64,000 bases of DNA from Lachnospiraceae bacterium (GTDB taxonomy: Bacteria; Bacillota; Clostridia; Lachnospirales; Lachnospiraceae). Shown one piece after another: positions 1-5,810 of the stretch. Within the stretch, counting starts at the first letter, position 1. The number at the start of each line of letters is the position of its first letter. The DNA lies in assembly GCA_017622875.1 (NCBI GenBank), contig JAGAQG010000046.1:16646-80645 (forward strand). The letters run 5' to 3'. Below the pieces are notes generated by a model, which had not been told where the DNA came from, ran no database searches, and saw nothing but the letters and a program-made list of their open reading frames with translations. The position numbers and the translations under genes are program-made.

Positions 1-80
1 CACCTGCTTGCAAAAACAGGTGTCGGATGATACAATATATTTGCGTTGGTATTGTATCTGGGCACCTGCCCAAGCAGTAT
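1..80. repeat. Inverted repeats at the left window edge
   Basis: A 9-bp inverted repeat (GATACAATA at 29-37, TATTGTATC at 50-58) lies between smaller palindromes (CACCTG at 1-6 with CAGGTG at 17-22, and GGGC-acct-GCCC at about 59-70). No gene is visible here. It could be the 3' region of a transcript entering from the left or a regulatory site. Its role is unknown. Confidence 0.4.
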
Positions 81-87
81 CTATAAG

Positions 88-121
88 AATCGTCTCTGTT
101 GGTAGCAGGGGCGATTTTTAT
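88..121 (+). terminator. Rho-independent terminator
   Basis: An 11-bp stem (AATCGTCTCTG pairing with CAGGGGCGATT, including G-T pairs) with a 7-nt loop is followed by a T-rich tail. It would end a transcript entering from the left. It stands just past the 3' end of the convergent zinc-ribbon gene. Confidence 0.75.
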
Positions 122-124
122 TAT

Positions 125-1069
125 TTATTGTTTTTTGTTAAAAACAAATTTGAAATTGGATCCAAGCCAAGCATTGTCTTTATAATATAATTCGATTGTC
201 TTCCAATCGGAAGGAACTTCAAGCCCAAGATATCCATTCAGCTTTTTGCCAGGAGCTATGGAACCGTCAAGTTGTTGAGCGTTAACATCAATTAGAGCCA
301 TAAAAGCATTTGAACTATAGTTAAGTTTATAGTCATCGCAGTAAGCTTCGAAACTTGCCATGCTGCTAATAGTGATTTCTTCGTCGGAATTATTAACAAT
401 TTCAAGATTGAGAAAAACAAAGGTTTTTCCAGCTTCAGGAGTTGACCATTCGGTTCCGGAAGATTGTTTACACTCCGTAACTGATACTTGAACATTGTTA
501 TATTCTGCGATTTCTCCAAGGGAAAATGATTTAATGCTATCTGTGACGGTAGCTGTTTCTTGGATTTCCGAGACATCTGAGGAATCTGCTGTCTCGGAAG
601 AAACTGGAGTAACATTTTTCACTTCTTCATCGCTTCCACAAGATCCAACAATTACGACAAAGACAAACAAAGCCCCAACTACTGCTAGTAATGTTTTTAA
701 AATACCATGTTTTTTCTTAGGTCTACTATCACCCTTGAATTTGGCACGAGGTGCGGTTTTATAATAATCCGTAACTATCTTTTTTGCTTCTGCTTTTGAA
801 ATCTTTTTTATAGAAGCATATTCTTCCGCTGCATAGGTTGGAAATTCGGGATACTTTTTATAAAGCTTAGATAGTAATAACAAGTCAATATTATTGTTAT
901 TACTATAGGAGCTTTCAAAACTATTGTGTTCAGTACTTTTGCTATTCGATTCAGAATTTGTTCCATTGGTACTTTTTAAGATTTCTTCAATGGGGCATCC
1001 GCAATTGGGGCAGCAGGAAGCCTTGTCGGAAACTTCTTTGCCGCATTCGGTACATTTAATTAGTGCCAT
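125..1069 (-). CDS. Zinc-ribbon membrane protein with C-terminal DUF4352/telokin-like domain
   Basis: This 314-residue protein begins with a four-cysteine zinc ribbon (CTECGKEV...CCPNCGCP, residues 7-25), followed by a Ser/Asn-rich linker. A short region before the membrane segment resembles SHOCT/UBA-like helices. One transmembrane helix lies near residues 125-145, after a KKKHG basic stretch. The C-terminal half (about 180-314) is a beta-rich extracellular domain of the DUF4352 type, recognisable by the 'FVFLNLEIVNNSDEEI' core. Such proteins are common cell-surface genes next to phage lysogeny modules in clostridia. Their function is not established; a lysogenic-conversion role is possible. 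The upstream sequence has a good ribosome binding site (AAAGGAG). Confidence 0.7.
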   Translation of the reverse strand: MALIKCTECGKEVSDKASCCPNCGCPIEEILKSTNGTNSESNSKSTEHNSFESSYSNNNNIDLLLLSKLYKKYPEFPTYAAEEYASIKKISKAEAKKIVTDYYKTAPRAKFKGDSRPKKKHGILKTLLAVVGALFVFVVIVGSCGSDEEVKNVTPVSSETADSSDVSEIQETATVTDSIKSFSLGEIAEYNNVQVSVTECKQSSGTEWSTPEAGKTFVFLNLEIVNNSDEEITISSMASFEAYCDDYKLNYSSNAFMALIDVNAQQLDGSIAPGKKLNGYLGLEVPSDWKTIELYYKDNAWLGSNFKFVFNKKQ

Positions 1070-1144
1070 AATAAATTCTCCTTTGTTTTAATTAGTGATT
1101 TTGTATTTTAAGACTCACTTCCAATATCCTTAAAATCAAATATT

Positions 1145-1160
1145 GTTGCACAGGTGCAAC
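1145..1160. promoter_or_regulatory. Perfect palindrome between divergent genes
   Basis: GTTGCAC-AG-GTGCAAC is a perfect 7+7 palindrome in the 143-bp gap between the minus-strand zinc-ribbon gene and the plus-strand XRE regulator. Its size and place suit an operator, possibly for the 65-residue regulator just downstream. The assignment is inferred. Confidence 0.5.
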
Positions 1161-1212
1161 TTTGTAAAACTTTCCAGTAGAATTCAATAATTAAATATTA
1201 TAAAATACCAAT

Positions 1213-1410
1213 ATGAAGATTCTACTGGGCGATATCATGTATGAGAGAAATCTAACAGCCCGGCAAGTCGAAATCATGACTGGTGTTTCAAAATCCACTG
1301 TGAGCCGGATTGCGAATAATCAGATTATTCCACGACTTGACACTCTGGAAGAACTTGCCAAAGGGCTAAATATTAAAATTTCTGACCTATATGAATCTGA
1401 TTTTCAATAA
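1213..1410 (+). CDS. XRE-family helix-turn-helix regulator, 65 aa
   Basis: The protein is a bare helix-turn-helix domain of the Cro/C1 type, with the characteristic 'TARQVEIMTGVSKSTVSRIAN' and 'PRLDTLEELAKGLNIKISDLY' segments. It has no dimerisation or peptidase domain. It starts at ATG 1213 with no clear Shine-Dalgarno sequence, so it may be translated from a leaderless or weak start. It lies divergent from the zinc-ribbon gene, with a 16-bp palindrome between them. A Cro-like role in the lysogeny switch is likely. Confidence 0.75.
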   Translation: MKILLGDIMYERNLTARQVEIMTGVSKSTVSRIANNQIIPRLDTLEELAKGLNIKISDLYESDFQ

Positions 1411-1412
1411 GT

Positions 1413-1428
1413 GTCCCAGTTCTGGGAC
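1413..1428 (+). promoter_or_regulatory. Palindrome after the XRE gene
   Basis: GTCCCAG-TT-CTGGGAC is a perfect 16-bp palindrome starting 3 nt after the XRE stop codon. It has no T-run, so it is a poor terminator. It could be an operator or an RNA hairpin. Confidence 0.4.
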
Positions 1429-1510
1429 AAATTCCAAATTCCTGTAAGTTCATTAATTTCCACTCGTATTCTTTATATAAGACAAATGCGAATAATTGTC
1501 AGATTTATTC

Positions 1511-1570
1511 TTGAAATTACCAAATTCTTATAGTATATTAAATACAAGAAAGAAATCGAACAAATGTTCG
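1511..1570 (+). promoter_or_regulatory. Promoter with a LexA (SOS) box
   Basis: A sigma-A-type promoter is visible: TTGAAA (1511-1516), a 17-nt spacer and TATATT (1534-1539). Some 17 nt after the -10 lies CGAACAAATGTTCG (1557-1570), a close match to the Gram-positive LexA/DinR box (CGAAC-n4-GTTCG). LexA bound there would block transcription until DNA damage. The only gene immediately downstream is the 31-residue ORF at 1592. Confidence 0.7.
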
Positions 1571-1591
1571 CCAAAGAACGGAGGCGGAAAC

Positions 1592-1687
1592 ATGAATTAC
1601 TTAAAGGAAATAAAGGCAATGTTAAAGCAGCTTAACGAGGAAAAATTGAAGTATGTTTACTACTTTATCAAAGCCATGCTGGACTAG
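1592..1687 (+). CDS. SOS-controlled micro-protein, 31 aa
   Basis: A 31-codon ORF begins at ATG 1592, 5-6 nt after a GGAGGCGG ribosome binding site; the longer in-frame reading from 1496 has no binding site. The product is an amphipathic, lysine-rich helix ending in 'YVYYFIKAMLD'. It sits behind a LexA box, converges on the repressor gene and shares a terminator region with that gene's 3' end. An SOS-induced antirepressor or induction peptide is an attractive inference. No sequence family is recognised with certainty. Confidence 0.6.
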   Translation: MNYLKEIKAMLKQLNEEKLKYVYYFIKAMLD

Positions 1688-1708
1688 ACGTGAGTCTAGT
1701 CTTTTTTT
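1682..1708 (+). terminator. Rho-independent terminator
   Basis: A perfect 8-bp stem (GACTAGAC/GTCTAGTC) with a GTGA loop is followed by seven T. It overlaps both the stop codon of the micro-protein gene and the 3' end of the convergent repressor gene. Confidence 0.85.
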
Positions 1709-2067
1709 GTAAAACTGATGGCAAGTTTCTCTAACATTTCCCACTGCTCTACATCCAAATCGGCGAGAGCTTCTACAAACCGCACCCGGTAAGACTCATC
1801 TTCTTCTTTCATAAGTTCACCAAGAAAAGAAGCAATTTTTTCGCGCCTGGTTAAAGAAACAAACATTTCACCAGTGCCATTTTTTAACCATTCTTCGGAA
1901 ACGCTATATTCACGACATATGGAACGTAACATCTGATCGGTAAGATTTCGATTACCAACTTCTATATTAGAGATTGCAGTTTTGCCAACTCCTAATTTTT
2001 CTCCAAATTTTTCTAATGTAAGATTAAGCGATTTTCTAATTTCTCTAACTCGTTCGCCTTGAGTCAC
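1696..2067 (-). CDS. Prophage repressor, XRE family, 123 aa
   Basis: The N-terminal helix-turn-helix (residues about 5-60, 'LEKFGEKLGVGKTAISNIEVGNRN') is followed by the 'EYSVSEEWLKNGTGEMF' segment typical of clostridial phage C1-like repressors. A C-terminal helical region (about 75-123) probably dimerises. There is no LexA-type peptidase domain, so release must rely on another factor rather than self-cleavage. Translation starts at GTG 2067 behind AGGAGG. The gene is divergent from the strong early promoter at 2155-2183 and presumably represses it. Confidence 0.8.
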   Translation of the reverse strand: MTQGERVREIRKSLNLTLEKFGEKLGVGKTAISNIEVGNRNLTDQMLRSICREYSVSEEWLKNGTGEMFVSLTRREKIASFLGELMKEEDESYRVRFVEALADLDVEQWEMLEKLAISFTKKD

Positions 2068-2154
2068 ACTTAGTCACCTCCTAACTTTTTTATAAGCATA
2101 TCACGTGGAATAATTAAAAGCAAGAAAAAAGTCCACAAAGAATACAAAAAGTTA

Positions 2155-2183
2155 TTGACAAGGTTCACGAAGTGTAATATGAT
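2155..2183 (+). promoter_or_regulatory. Rightward early promoter
   Basis: TTGACA (2155-2160) and TATGAT (2178-2183) are separated by 17 nt. The spacer holds the short palindrome TTCAC-GAA-GTGTAA, and a CACGTG palindrome lies at 2102-2107; both are candidate repressor operators. This promoter would drive the early genes from 2225. Confidence 0.75.
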
Positions 2184-2224
2184 ATCCACATAGAAAACAA
2201 AAGCATTTACAGAAAGGAGAAGAA

Positions 2225-2377
2225 ATGGAAGAAAGAGAAAAGGAGATTCTAAGAACAATTTCTGATGCTTATCCCAAAATGACGGACTTCCAAAAAGGAT
2301 ATTTGCTGGGAGTGGCAGAAAGTAAAGCAGCAGAAAAGATAGAAATGAAAAAGAAGCAAGATCCTGTAGCAGTCTAA
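2225..2377 (+). CDS. Small early phage protein, 50 aa
   Basis: This is a 50-codon ORF at ATG 2225 behind GAAAGGAG. The product is charged and helical ('SDAYPKMTDFQKGYLLGVAESKAAEK'). Short proteins of this look are the usual first gene after the early promoter in clostridial siphophages. The function is unknown. Confidence 0.65.
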   Translation: MEEREKEILRTISDAYPKMTDFQKGYLLGVAESKAAEKIEMKKKQDPVAV

Positions 2378-2436
2378 GAAAGGGGGATGATTCCATTGAA
2401 TATAGAATTTTTCCAAGGTTGGAGGTGTAGTGGTAG

Positions 2437-2622
2437 ATGGAATACGAAAGTATCCAAATGGAAAACGGTAAAATCTTTAGCGGAAAACGTATCGGAGAAC
2501 TTGTTGAAAATATCATAAACAAATTCTCCGAAGAAAATCTAACCTGTAATGAAGGAAAGATTGTGTTAGCTAAGGCCATAGAAGTAATTGGCGGATACAG
2601 TAAAATTCAAAAAATAGATTAA
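2437..2622 (+). CDS. Small early phage protein, 61 aa
   Basis: The ORF starts at ATG 2437; an in-frame TAG immediately upstream excludes a longer form. GGAGG lies about 12 nt upstream, a little far. The protein is acidic and helical, with the pattern 'GELVENIINKFSEENLTCNEG...LAKAIEVIGG', suggesting a small helical bundle. The function is unknown. Confidence 0.6.
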   Translation: MEYESIQMENGKIFSGKRIGELVENIINKFSEENLTCNEGKIVLAKAIEVIGGYSKIQKID

Positions 2623-2638
2623 AGGTTTTTACACCATT

Positions 2639-2824
2639 TTAACCAAAGTCTTCAGGGGTTAACTTGCTACTGACTTCTTGGATGCACTTTTTGCATATAT
2701 CAGAGTTGTCTATATCTTCGCATCCTTTGCAGCAATAACCACCAAACAGAAGTTGATGACAAAGAACTTTACGTTCTACTGAAGAACGTGGGCAGTATAC
2801 AGATACAGAAATTTGTAATTTCAT
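2639..2824 (-). CDS. Cysteine-rich small protein, 61 aa
   Basis: This gene runs against its neighbours. It has a good ribosome binding site (GAGGAGA, 8 nt before ATG) and nine cysteines, including 'CCKGCEDIDNSDICKKC', which suggests a small zinc-binding fold. The tail 'VSSKLTPEDFG' is not repetitive or low-complexity. It could be a transcriptional or anti-defence accessory protein; no function can be assigned. Confidence 0.5.
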   Translation of the reverse strand: MKLQISVSVYCPRSSVERKVLCHQLLFGGYCCKGCEDIDNSDICKKCIQEVSSKLTPEDFG

Positions 2825-2932
2825 AAATAAATCTCCTCATATTTAACATCAGATCATAGCAGTGACCTGTAAAAGAAATTATATGGAGAAAGAAAGGGAA
2901 ATTCAAGTGAAATGAAGGAGGGAAGTGCACTG

Positions 2933-3097
2933 ATGTACAAGGTTATACAATACATCCTTACGTGGATACAGGTAATTTTAGAGGTATTTTCTATTTACAT
3001 GTATTGCGAAAGAAAGTGGAAGCCAGAAACCACAACCATAGTGTTAAAAGAGATACATATAATCCTATTACTCTGTTGGATTTTATTGACAATTTGA
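2933..3097 (+). CDS. Small membrane protein, 54 aa
   Basis: ATG 2933 was chosen over 2912 because AAGGAGGG (2915-2922) stands 10 nt before it. Two hydrophobic helices (about residues 3-24 and 38-54) flank a short charged turn (CERKWKPE). It may be a small inner-membrane phage protein, for example a superinfection-exclusion type, but this is a guess. Confidence 0.55.
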   Translation: MYKVIQYILTWIQVILEVFSIYMYCERKWKPETTTIVLKEIHIILLLCWILLTI

Positions 3098-3126
3098 TTC
3101 AAAGAGATTTGGAGGTACAGCGATAG

Positions 3127-3285
3127 ATGACAACATATTACAAAAGTTACGGAATGTCAGCAAGTATCACAGAACATAGAAATGGCAGCGTTACGTTGAA
3201 AACTTGTTGTGGTAAAAGTAAGACAAAAAAGAAGTACGCCACCAAAAAGTTGGCAGAAAGAGCATGGAATAGGATGTGCTCATGA
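3127..3285 (+). CDS. Small basic phage protein, 52 aa
   Basis: The ORF starts at ATG 3127 after GGAGG. The product is lysine-rich and resembles small phage proteins with the layout 'YKSYGMSASITEHRNGSVTLKT...KKYATKKLAERAWNRMC'. Its stop overlaps the next start (ATGA), so the two are translationally coupled. The function is unknown. Confidence 0.55.
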   Translation: MTTYYKSYGMSASITEHRNGSVTLKTCCGKSKTKKKYATKKLAERAWNRMCS

Positions 3286-3365
3286 AAATATGTAAGTGCC
3301 CAGATACAACACCAACGCAAACTGTACTGGCATTCCTACATAAATTAAAAGAAAAAAAGGAGTGA
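3282..3365 (+). CDS. Micro-ORF, 27 aa
   Basis: A 27-codon ORF overlaps the previous stop codon (ATGA) and ends 5 nt before the next gene. The product is 'MKICKCPDTTPTQTVLAFLH' plus a lysine-rich tail. Coupling supports translation, but the length makes it uncertain. Confidence 0.4.
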   Translation: MKICKCPDTTPTQTVLAFLHKLKEKKE

Positions 3366-3370
3366 TTTGT

Positions 3371-3550
3371 ATGGCTATAGCAGCAGAATATAAAATCGGT
3401 CAGACTTCGGTAGTCATACATGATGACTACTGTAAGGATCAGACACAGGAAGAAGTTGAGACTATTTTGAACAATATATCTCGTATTGCTTCAAGACATC
3501 TGAGAGAAGAGATGTACCGAAAAGAATTAGAGAAACAAAAGGCTATTTAA
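3371..3550 (+). CDS. Small phage protein, 59 aa
   Basis: ATG 3371 follows AAAAGGAGTG with good spacing, so it is preferred over the upstream GTG. The protein starts with a short beta-like segment (AEYKIGQTSVVIHDDYC) and ends in a charged helix (EEVETILNNISRIASRHLREEMYRKELEKQ). The function is unknown. Confidence 0.6.
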   Translation: MAIAAEYKIGQTSVVIHDDYCKDQTQEEVETILNNISRIASRHLREEMYRKELEKQKAI

Positions 3551-3920
3551 GAGCCTTTTGCAATATGGCACGAGAAACGGACTCGCGGGAGTCCAAAACT
3601 AACCTTTTGTTTGCTGGCATGAGCAAAAGAACTTCCTCTTAATGTTAATGTGAAAAATAATACCTGTTCAAAATCATAAATCCGGTTCGAATCCGGCTCG
3701 TGTCATTTTGGCTGTACGCATGCAGCCAAAGCCATAATAAAAGCAATCCTTTTATTTTGTACAACACATGCGAATATTTGTGTCCGCCTGCATCTGGCAC
3801 AAGGAAGTGGCTATCCAGATGGCCACGGACTGTTTCACGAAAGAATAGATGTAGGGAGCGGGATAAAAGGGGTTTTAAGTGAGAGTCCTCCCCTCCCGCC
3901 CATAGAAAAGGAGAAAGACT
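3551..3920 (+). other. 370-bp stretch without a credible gene
   Basis: Between two small early genes this stretch holds the tRNA-like element and a bulged GC-rich hairpin at 3858-3899 (GCGGGA and GGGG pairing with CCCC and TCCCGC). A 60-codon reading frame from 3700 has no ribosome binding site and looks non-coding. The region is probably structured RNA or tRNA-cluster debris. Confidence 0.5.
3567..3705 (+). ncRNA. tRNA-like element, possibly a broken tRNA
   Basis: The 3' end reads as a tRNA: a T-arm with a TTCGAAT loop (CCGG 3682-3685, CCGG 3693-3696), then CTCGTGTC (3697-3704) and A. It pairs over 8 bp (one G-U) with GGCACGAG at 3567-3574. However, 139 nt separate the ends, there is no normal D-arm and no convincing anticodon arm. 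The middle instead folds as two hairpins (GGACT/AGTCC and TTTGCT/AGCAAA). It may be a tRNA remnant carrying an insertion, or a tRNA-mimicking RNA. Confidence 0.4.
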
Positions 3921-4112
3921 ATGAATGAATATAAGGAAAAACTGAAAATTTTTTTAGAATTTCACGCCAATAAATACGAAGAAGAATCCGTGAAAGAAAT
4001 GAAAAGTTATGAAAGACACCTGATGATAGGTGCATTGCTTTTTGCAATGAATGCAAAGATTATCACCCCAATAGAAGAGGAGAAATTCAGCCGAATCTAT
4101 ATTAAAAGATAA
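3921..4112 (+). CDS. Small early phage protein, 63 aa
   Basis: ATG 3921 follows AAAAGGAGAAAGACT. The protein is charged and helical, and resembles the product of 4234-4410 in length and layout ('...MIGALLFAMNAKIITPIEEEKF' against 'AIEFAFWAGLITKEEREEL'), so the two are probably diverged paralogues. Its stop codon abuts the first base of the tRNA-Lys gene. The function is unknown. Confidence 0.6.
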   Translation: MNEYKEKLKIFLEFHANKYEEESVKEMKSYERHLMIGALLFAMNAKIITPIEEEKFSRIYIKR

Positions 4113-4186
4113 TGCGCATTCGCCGAGCGGCAAGGCAGCAACACTTTTAATGTTGTTATACGTTGGCTCGAATCCAACATGCGCAG
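4113..4186 (+). tRNA. tRNA-Lys(UUU)-like with a tRNA-Gln-type body
   Basis: It folds as a full cloverleaf: acceptor TGCGCAT/ATGCGCA, D-arm GCC...GGC, anticodon arm CAACA-CTTTTAA-TGTTG (anticodon UUU) and T-arm GTTGG/CCAAC. The discriminator base is G and no CCA is encoded. U1-A72 and the 'TCGCCGAGCGGCAAGGCA' region match the tRNA-Gln gene 230 bp downstream rather than a normal tRNA-Lys. The T-loop begins with C instead of T. It starts directly after the stop codon of the preceding gene. Confidence 0.75.
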
Positions 4187-4233
4187 CTGATCGTAAGCCA
4201 CAGGCGGTTAATATTGAAGAAAGGAGAATGACT

Positions 4234-4410
4234 ATGAAAGATTATAAAAAAGAGCTTATGAATTATTGCGACAAGGCTATGGAAAACGAATTTAGAGGAG
4301 AAGAAGCGAAGAAAGATGAGAGTTTTGGGGCTATTGAATTTGCGTTTTGGGCAGGTTTGATTACTAAGGAAGAAAGAGAAGAACTGTCTGAAAAATATCG
4401 GTTGGTATAA
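4234..4410 (+). CDS. Small early phage protein, 58 aa
   Basis: ATG 4234 lies 7 nt after AAGGAG (4221-4226), so it is preferred over ATG 4228 and over the longer frame that would run back into the tRNA. The product is acidic and helical and resembles the 3921-4112 protein. It sits between tRNA-Lys and tRNA-Gln. The function is unknown. Confidence 0.6.
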   Translation: MKDYKKELMNYCDKAMENEFRGEEAKKDESFGAIEFAFWAGLITKEEREELSEKYRLV

Positions 4411-4418
4411 CAAAACAT

Positions 4419-4490
4419 TGCGCATTCGCCAAGCGGTAAGGCACAGCACTTTGATTGCTGGATTCCGGGGTTCGAATCCCCGATGCGTAG
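4419..4490 (+). tRNA. tRNA-Gln(UUG)
   Basis: A complete cloverleaf is visible: acceptor TGCGCAT/ATGCGTA (one G-U), D-arm GCC...GGC, anticodon arm CAGCA-CTTTGAT-TGCTG (anticodon UUG), T-arm CGGGG-TTCGAAT-CCCCG and G73. No CCA is encoded. U1-A72 is the usual tRNA-Gln pair. This is a prophage-borne copy on the early transcript. Confidence 0.88.
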
Positions 4491-4542
4491 TTTGTTGTGG
4501 CAATACAACAAAAAGCAATTACAGGAAAGTGAGGGAGTTTTG

Positions 4543-4725
4543 ATGATTATTACTTCATGCGGAATAATTGTTTTTCAACTCATCGAATGGATTGCGCCAG
4601 ACACGAAATCCTTAACAAAGGTCTCTGAGGTAGGTTCTGGAGATAGATCAGCGTTTTCTATACCGGCAATACCGACGAGGCATGAAGTCACGTGTTTGTC
4701 GGCAGATAGAGAAGAACATACATGA
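4543..4725 (+). CDS. Possible small protein, 60 aa
   Basis: ATG 4543 follows GAGGGAG with 4-5 nt spacing. The N-terminus is hydrophobic ('MIITSCGIIVFQLIEW') and the rest is polar without a recognisable motif. Codon use is less phage-like than in the neighbours, so it may be non-coding. Confidence 0.35.
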   Translation: MIITSCGIIVFQLIEWIAPDTKSLTKVSEVGSGDRSAFSIPAIPTRHEVTCLSADREEHT

Positions 4726-4822
4726 TTGAAACAGATTAAACGCACAAAACTGTCGAGCATCGGTCTGCTGACGTTTACCACCCAAAATCCTCAAAATGTA
4801 AAAATATATCAGTTATCGATTA

Positions 4823-4862
4823 CATCGGGCTCATGGTTAGCACATATCCCATGCGCCTGATG
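4823..4862 (+). other. Long hairpin upstream of tRNA-Met
   Basis: CATCGGGC (4823-4830) pairs with GCCTGATG (4855-4862) and CATGG (4832-4836) with CCATG (4849-4853), giving a 13-bp stem with one internal mismatch. It ends 4 nt before the tRNA-Met gene and has no T-run. It may guide precursor-tRNA processing or be a remnant of another structured RNA. Confidence 0.45.
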
Positions 4863-4866
4863 TTCC

Positions 4867-4940
4867 GGACCTTTAGCTCAGTTGGTTAGAGCACCGAGCT
4901 CATAACTCGGCGGTCCTGGGTTCGAGTCCCAGAAGGTCCA
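4867..4940 (+). tRNA. tRNA with CAU anticodon (elongator Met, or Ile2)
   Basis: A canonical cloverleaf with acceptor GGACCTT/AAGGTCC, D-arm AGCTC...GAGC, anticodon arm CCGAG-CTCATAA-CTCGG (CAU), T-arm CTGGG-TTCGAGT-CCCAG and A73. No CCA is encoded. The G1-C72 pair excludes an initiator tRNA. CAU could be elongator methionine or, if lysidylated, isoleucine AUA. Confidence 0.9.
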
Positions 4941-4980
4941 TTTCATGCATGAAAATTTAATAAAGAGGGAGCAAAGGAAG

Positions 4981-5127
4981 ATGAAACGAATCAAGAAATT
5001 CCTGAGAGACAACCAGTGGGCAATACTGGGAGCACTTGGGATACTGACATGGATTGCACTTGCATTGGAAGTCGCTGCAAGTGTTGCGGAAACAGTTGGA
5101 TTTTACATTTTTATGGCAAATTTATAG
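4981..5127 (+). CDS. Small membrane protein, 48 aa
   Basis: ATG 4981 was chosen because the purine-rich GAGGGAGCAAAGGAAG precedes it, whereas ATG 4945 lies only 5 nt after the tRNA. A basic N-terminus (KRIKKFLRDNQW) precedes one or two hydrophobic helices. The function is unknown. Confidence 0.55.
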   Translation: MKRIKKFLRDNQWAILGALGILTWIALALEVAASVAETVGFYIFMANL

Positions 5128-5177
5128 CGGACTGATAAACAGTCTGCTTTATTTGCACAAAAATCCGGAGGAAGACC

Positions 5178-5432
5178 ATGGATGAACTGGAAAAAGCATG
5201 GAAAGAAGCGAATTCAATGATTCCGGGAGACGAACCGGGAGGTCTGATATTCCTCGGAATCAAACCCACAGAGAATGACGACTACTACCTTTACCGTGAA
5301 GAGAACACAGAAAATTATTGGTACCAGTCAAAAGGAACGGAAACATTCCATAAGGAAATAAAAGAAAGAGAAAAGGAGAAGAAAGCATGTTCAAAAAGAT
5401 TAGAGAACACTTTGAGAAAAGCCAGCGCGTAA
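5178..5432 (+). CDS. Small phage protein, 84 aa
   Basis: ATG 5178 follows GGAGGAAGACC. The first half appears globular ('GLIFLGIKPTENDDYYLYREENTENYWYQ') and the rest is a highly charged helix. Its last 46 nt overlap the next gene in another frame. The function is unknown. Confidence 0.6.
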   Translation: MDELEKAWKEANSMIPGDEPGGLIFLGIKPTENDDYYLYREENTENYWYQSKGTETFHKEIKEREKEKKACSKRLENTLRKASA

Positions 5433-5653
5433 AGGGCCTTTCAAAAGCTATGTCAATTGTAGATGAATATATGATGCCGGGACTGACTCCAGAAGCATTG
5501 GACCGCAACTATGGACAAGCCTATGCAGATATCAGAATGGTGTATATCAATGGCGATATCACTGAGAACGAGATGTGGGCAGCAATCACAACTCTTGATA
5601 ATCAGTATGATAAGCTTCGGCCAAGAGCTGTAGACGCACAATTATTTGCATAA
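5387..5653 (+). CDS. Small phage protein, 88 aa
   Basis: ATG 5387 follows AAAAGGAGAAGAAAGC. The product is soluble and helical ('GLTPEALDRNYGQAYADIRMVYINGDITENEMWAAITTLD'). It is a recognisable type of conserved hypothetical in clostridial prophages, of unknown role. The 46-nt overlap with the previous gene suggests coupled expression. Confidence 0.6.
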   Translation: MFKKIREHFEKSQRVKGLSKAMSIVDEYMMPGLTPEALDRNYGQAYADIRMVYINGDITENEMWAAITTLDNQYDKLRPRAVDAQLFA

Positions 5654-5803
5654 AAAAAGACTGGCATTCCTGCCAGTCCGGACCTCAAAAGTGAGATACT
5701 AAATCGCTAATAAAAGTATAACATGGCAGGTCCGAAAACACAAGGAAAACAGCGGATTTAAGGCCGCTATTAAAACTTGATAAAGATATTAAAGTTAGGA
5801 CCT
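5652..5803. other. Cluster of inverted repeats before the HUH gene (candidate origin)
   Basis: Three structures are packed into about 150 bp. GACTGGCA-ttcc-TGCCAGTC (5659-5678) is a perfect hairpin preceded by seven A, so it can act as a minus-strand terminator. CGGACCT (5679-5685) pairs with AGGTCCG (5728-5734). AGCGG (5751-5755) pairs with CCGCT (5764-5768). A third GGACCT lies at 5798-5803. Repeats ahead of a HUH initiator gene are where its nick site usually lies; the assignment as an origin is inferred. Confidence 0.45.
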
Positions 5804-5810
5804 GAAGGAC

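Noticed and set aside
2387-2518. Short ORF 'MIPLNIEFFQGW...' with a good binding site
   Set aside because: It overlaps the 2437-2622 gene in another frame, and that gene has the more protein-like composition. Translation of a leader peptide remains possible.
3700-3882. 60-codon plus-strand ORF
   Set aside because: It has no binding site, an odd composition, and covers the tRNA-like 3' end and structured RNA.
4156-4518. Minus-strand ORFs across the tRNA-Gln region
   Set aside because: They run through the tRNA and the small plus-strand gene, lack a binding site, and look like antisense reading of structured RNA.
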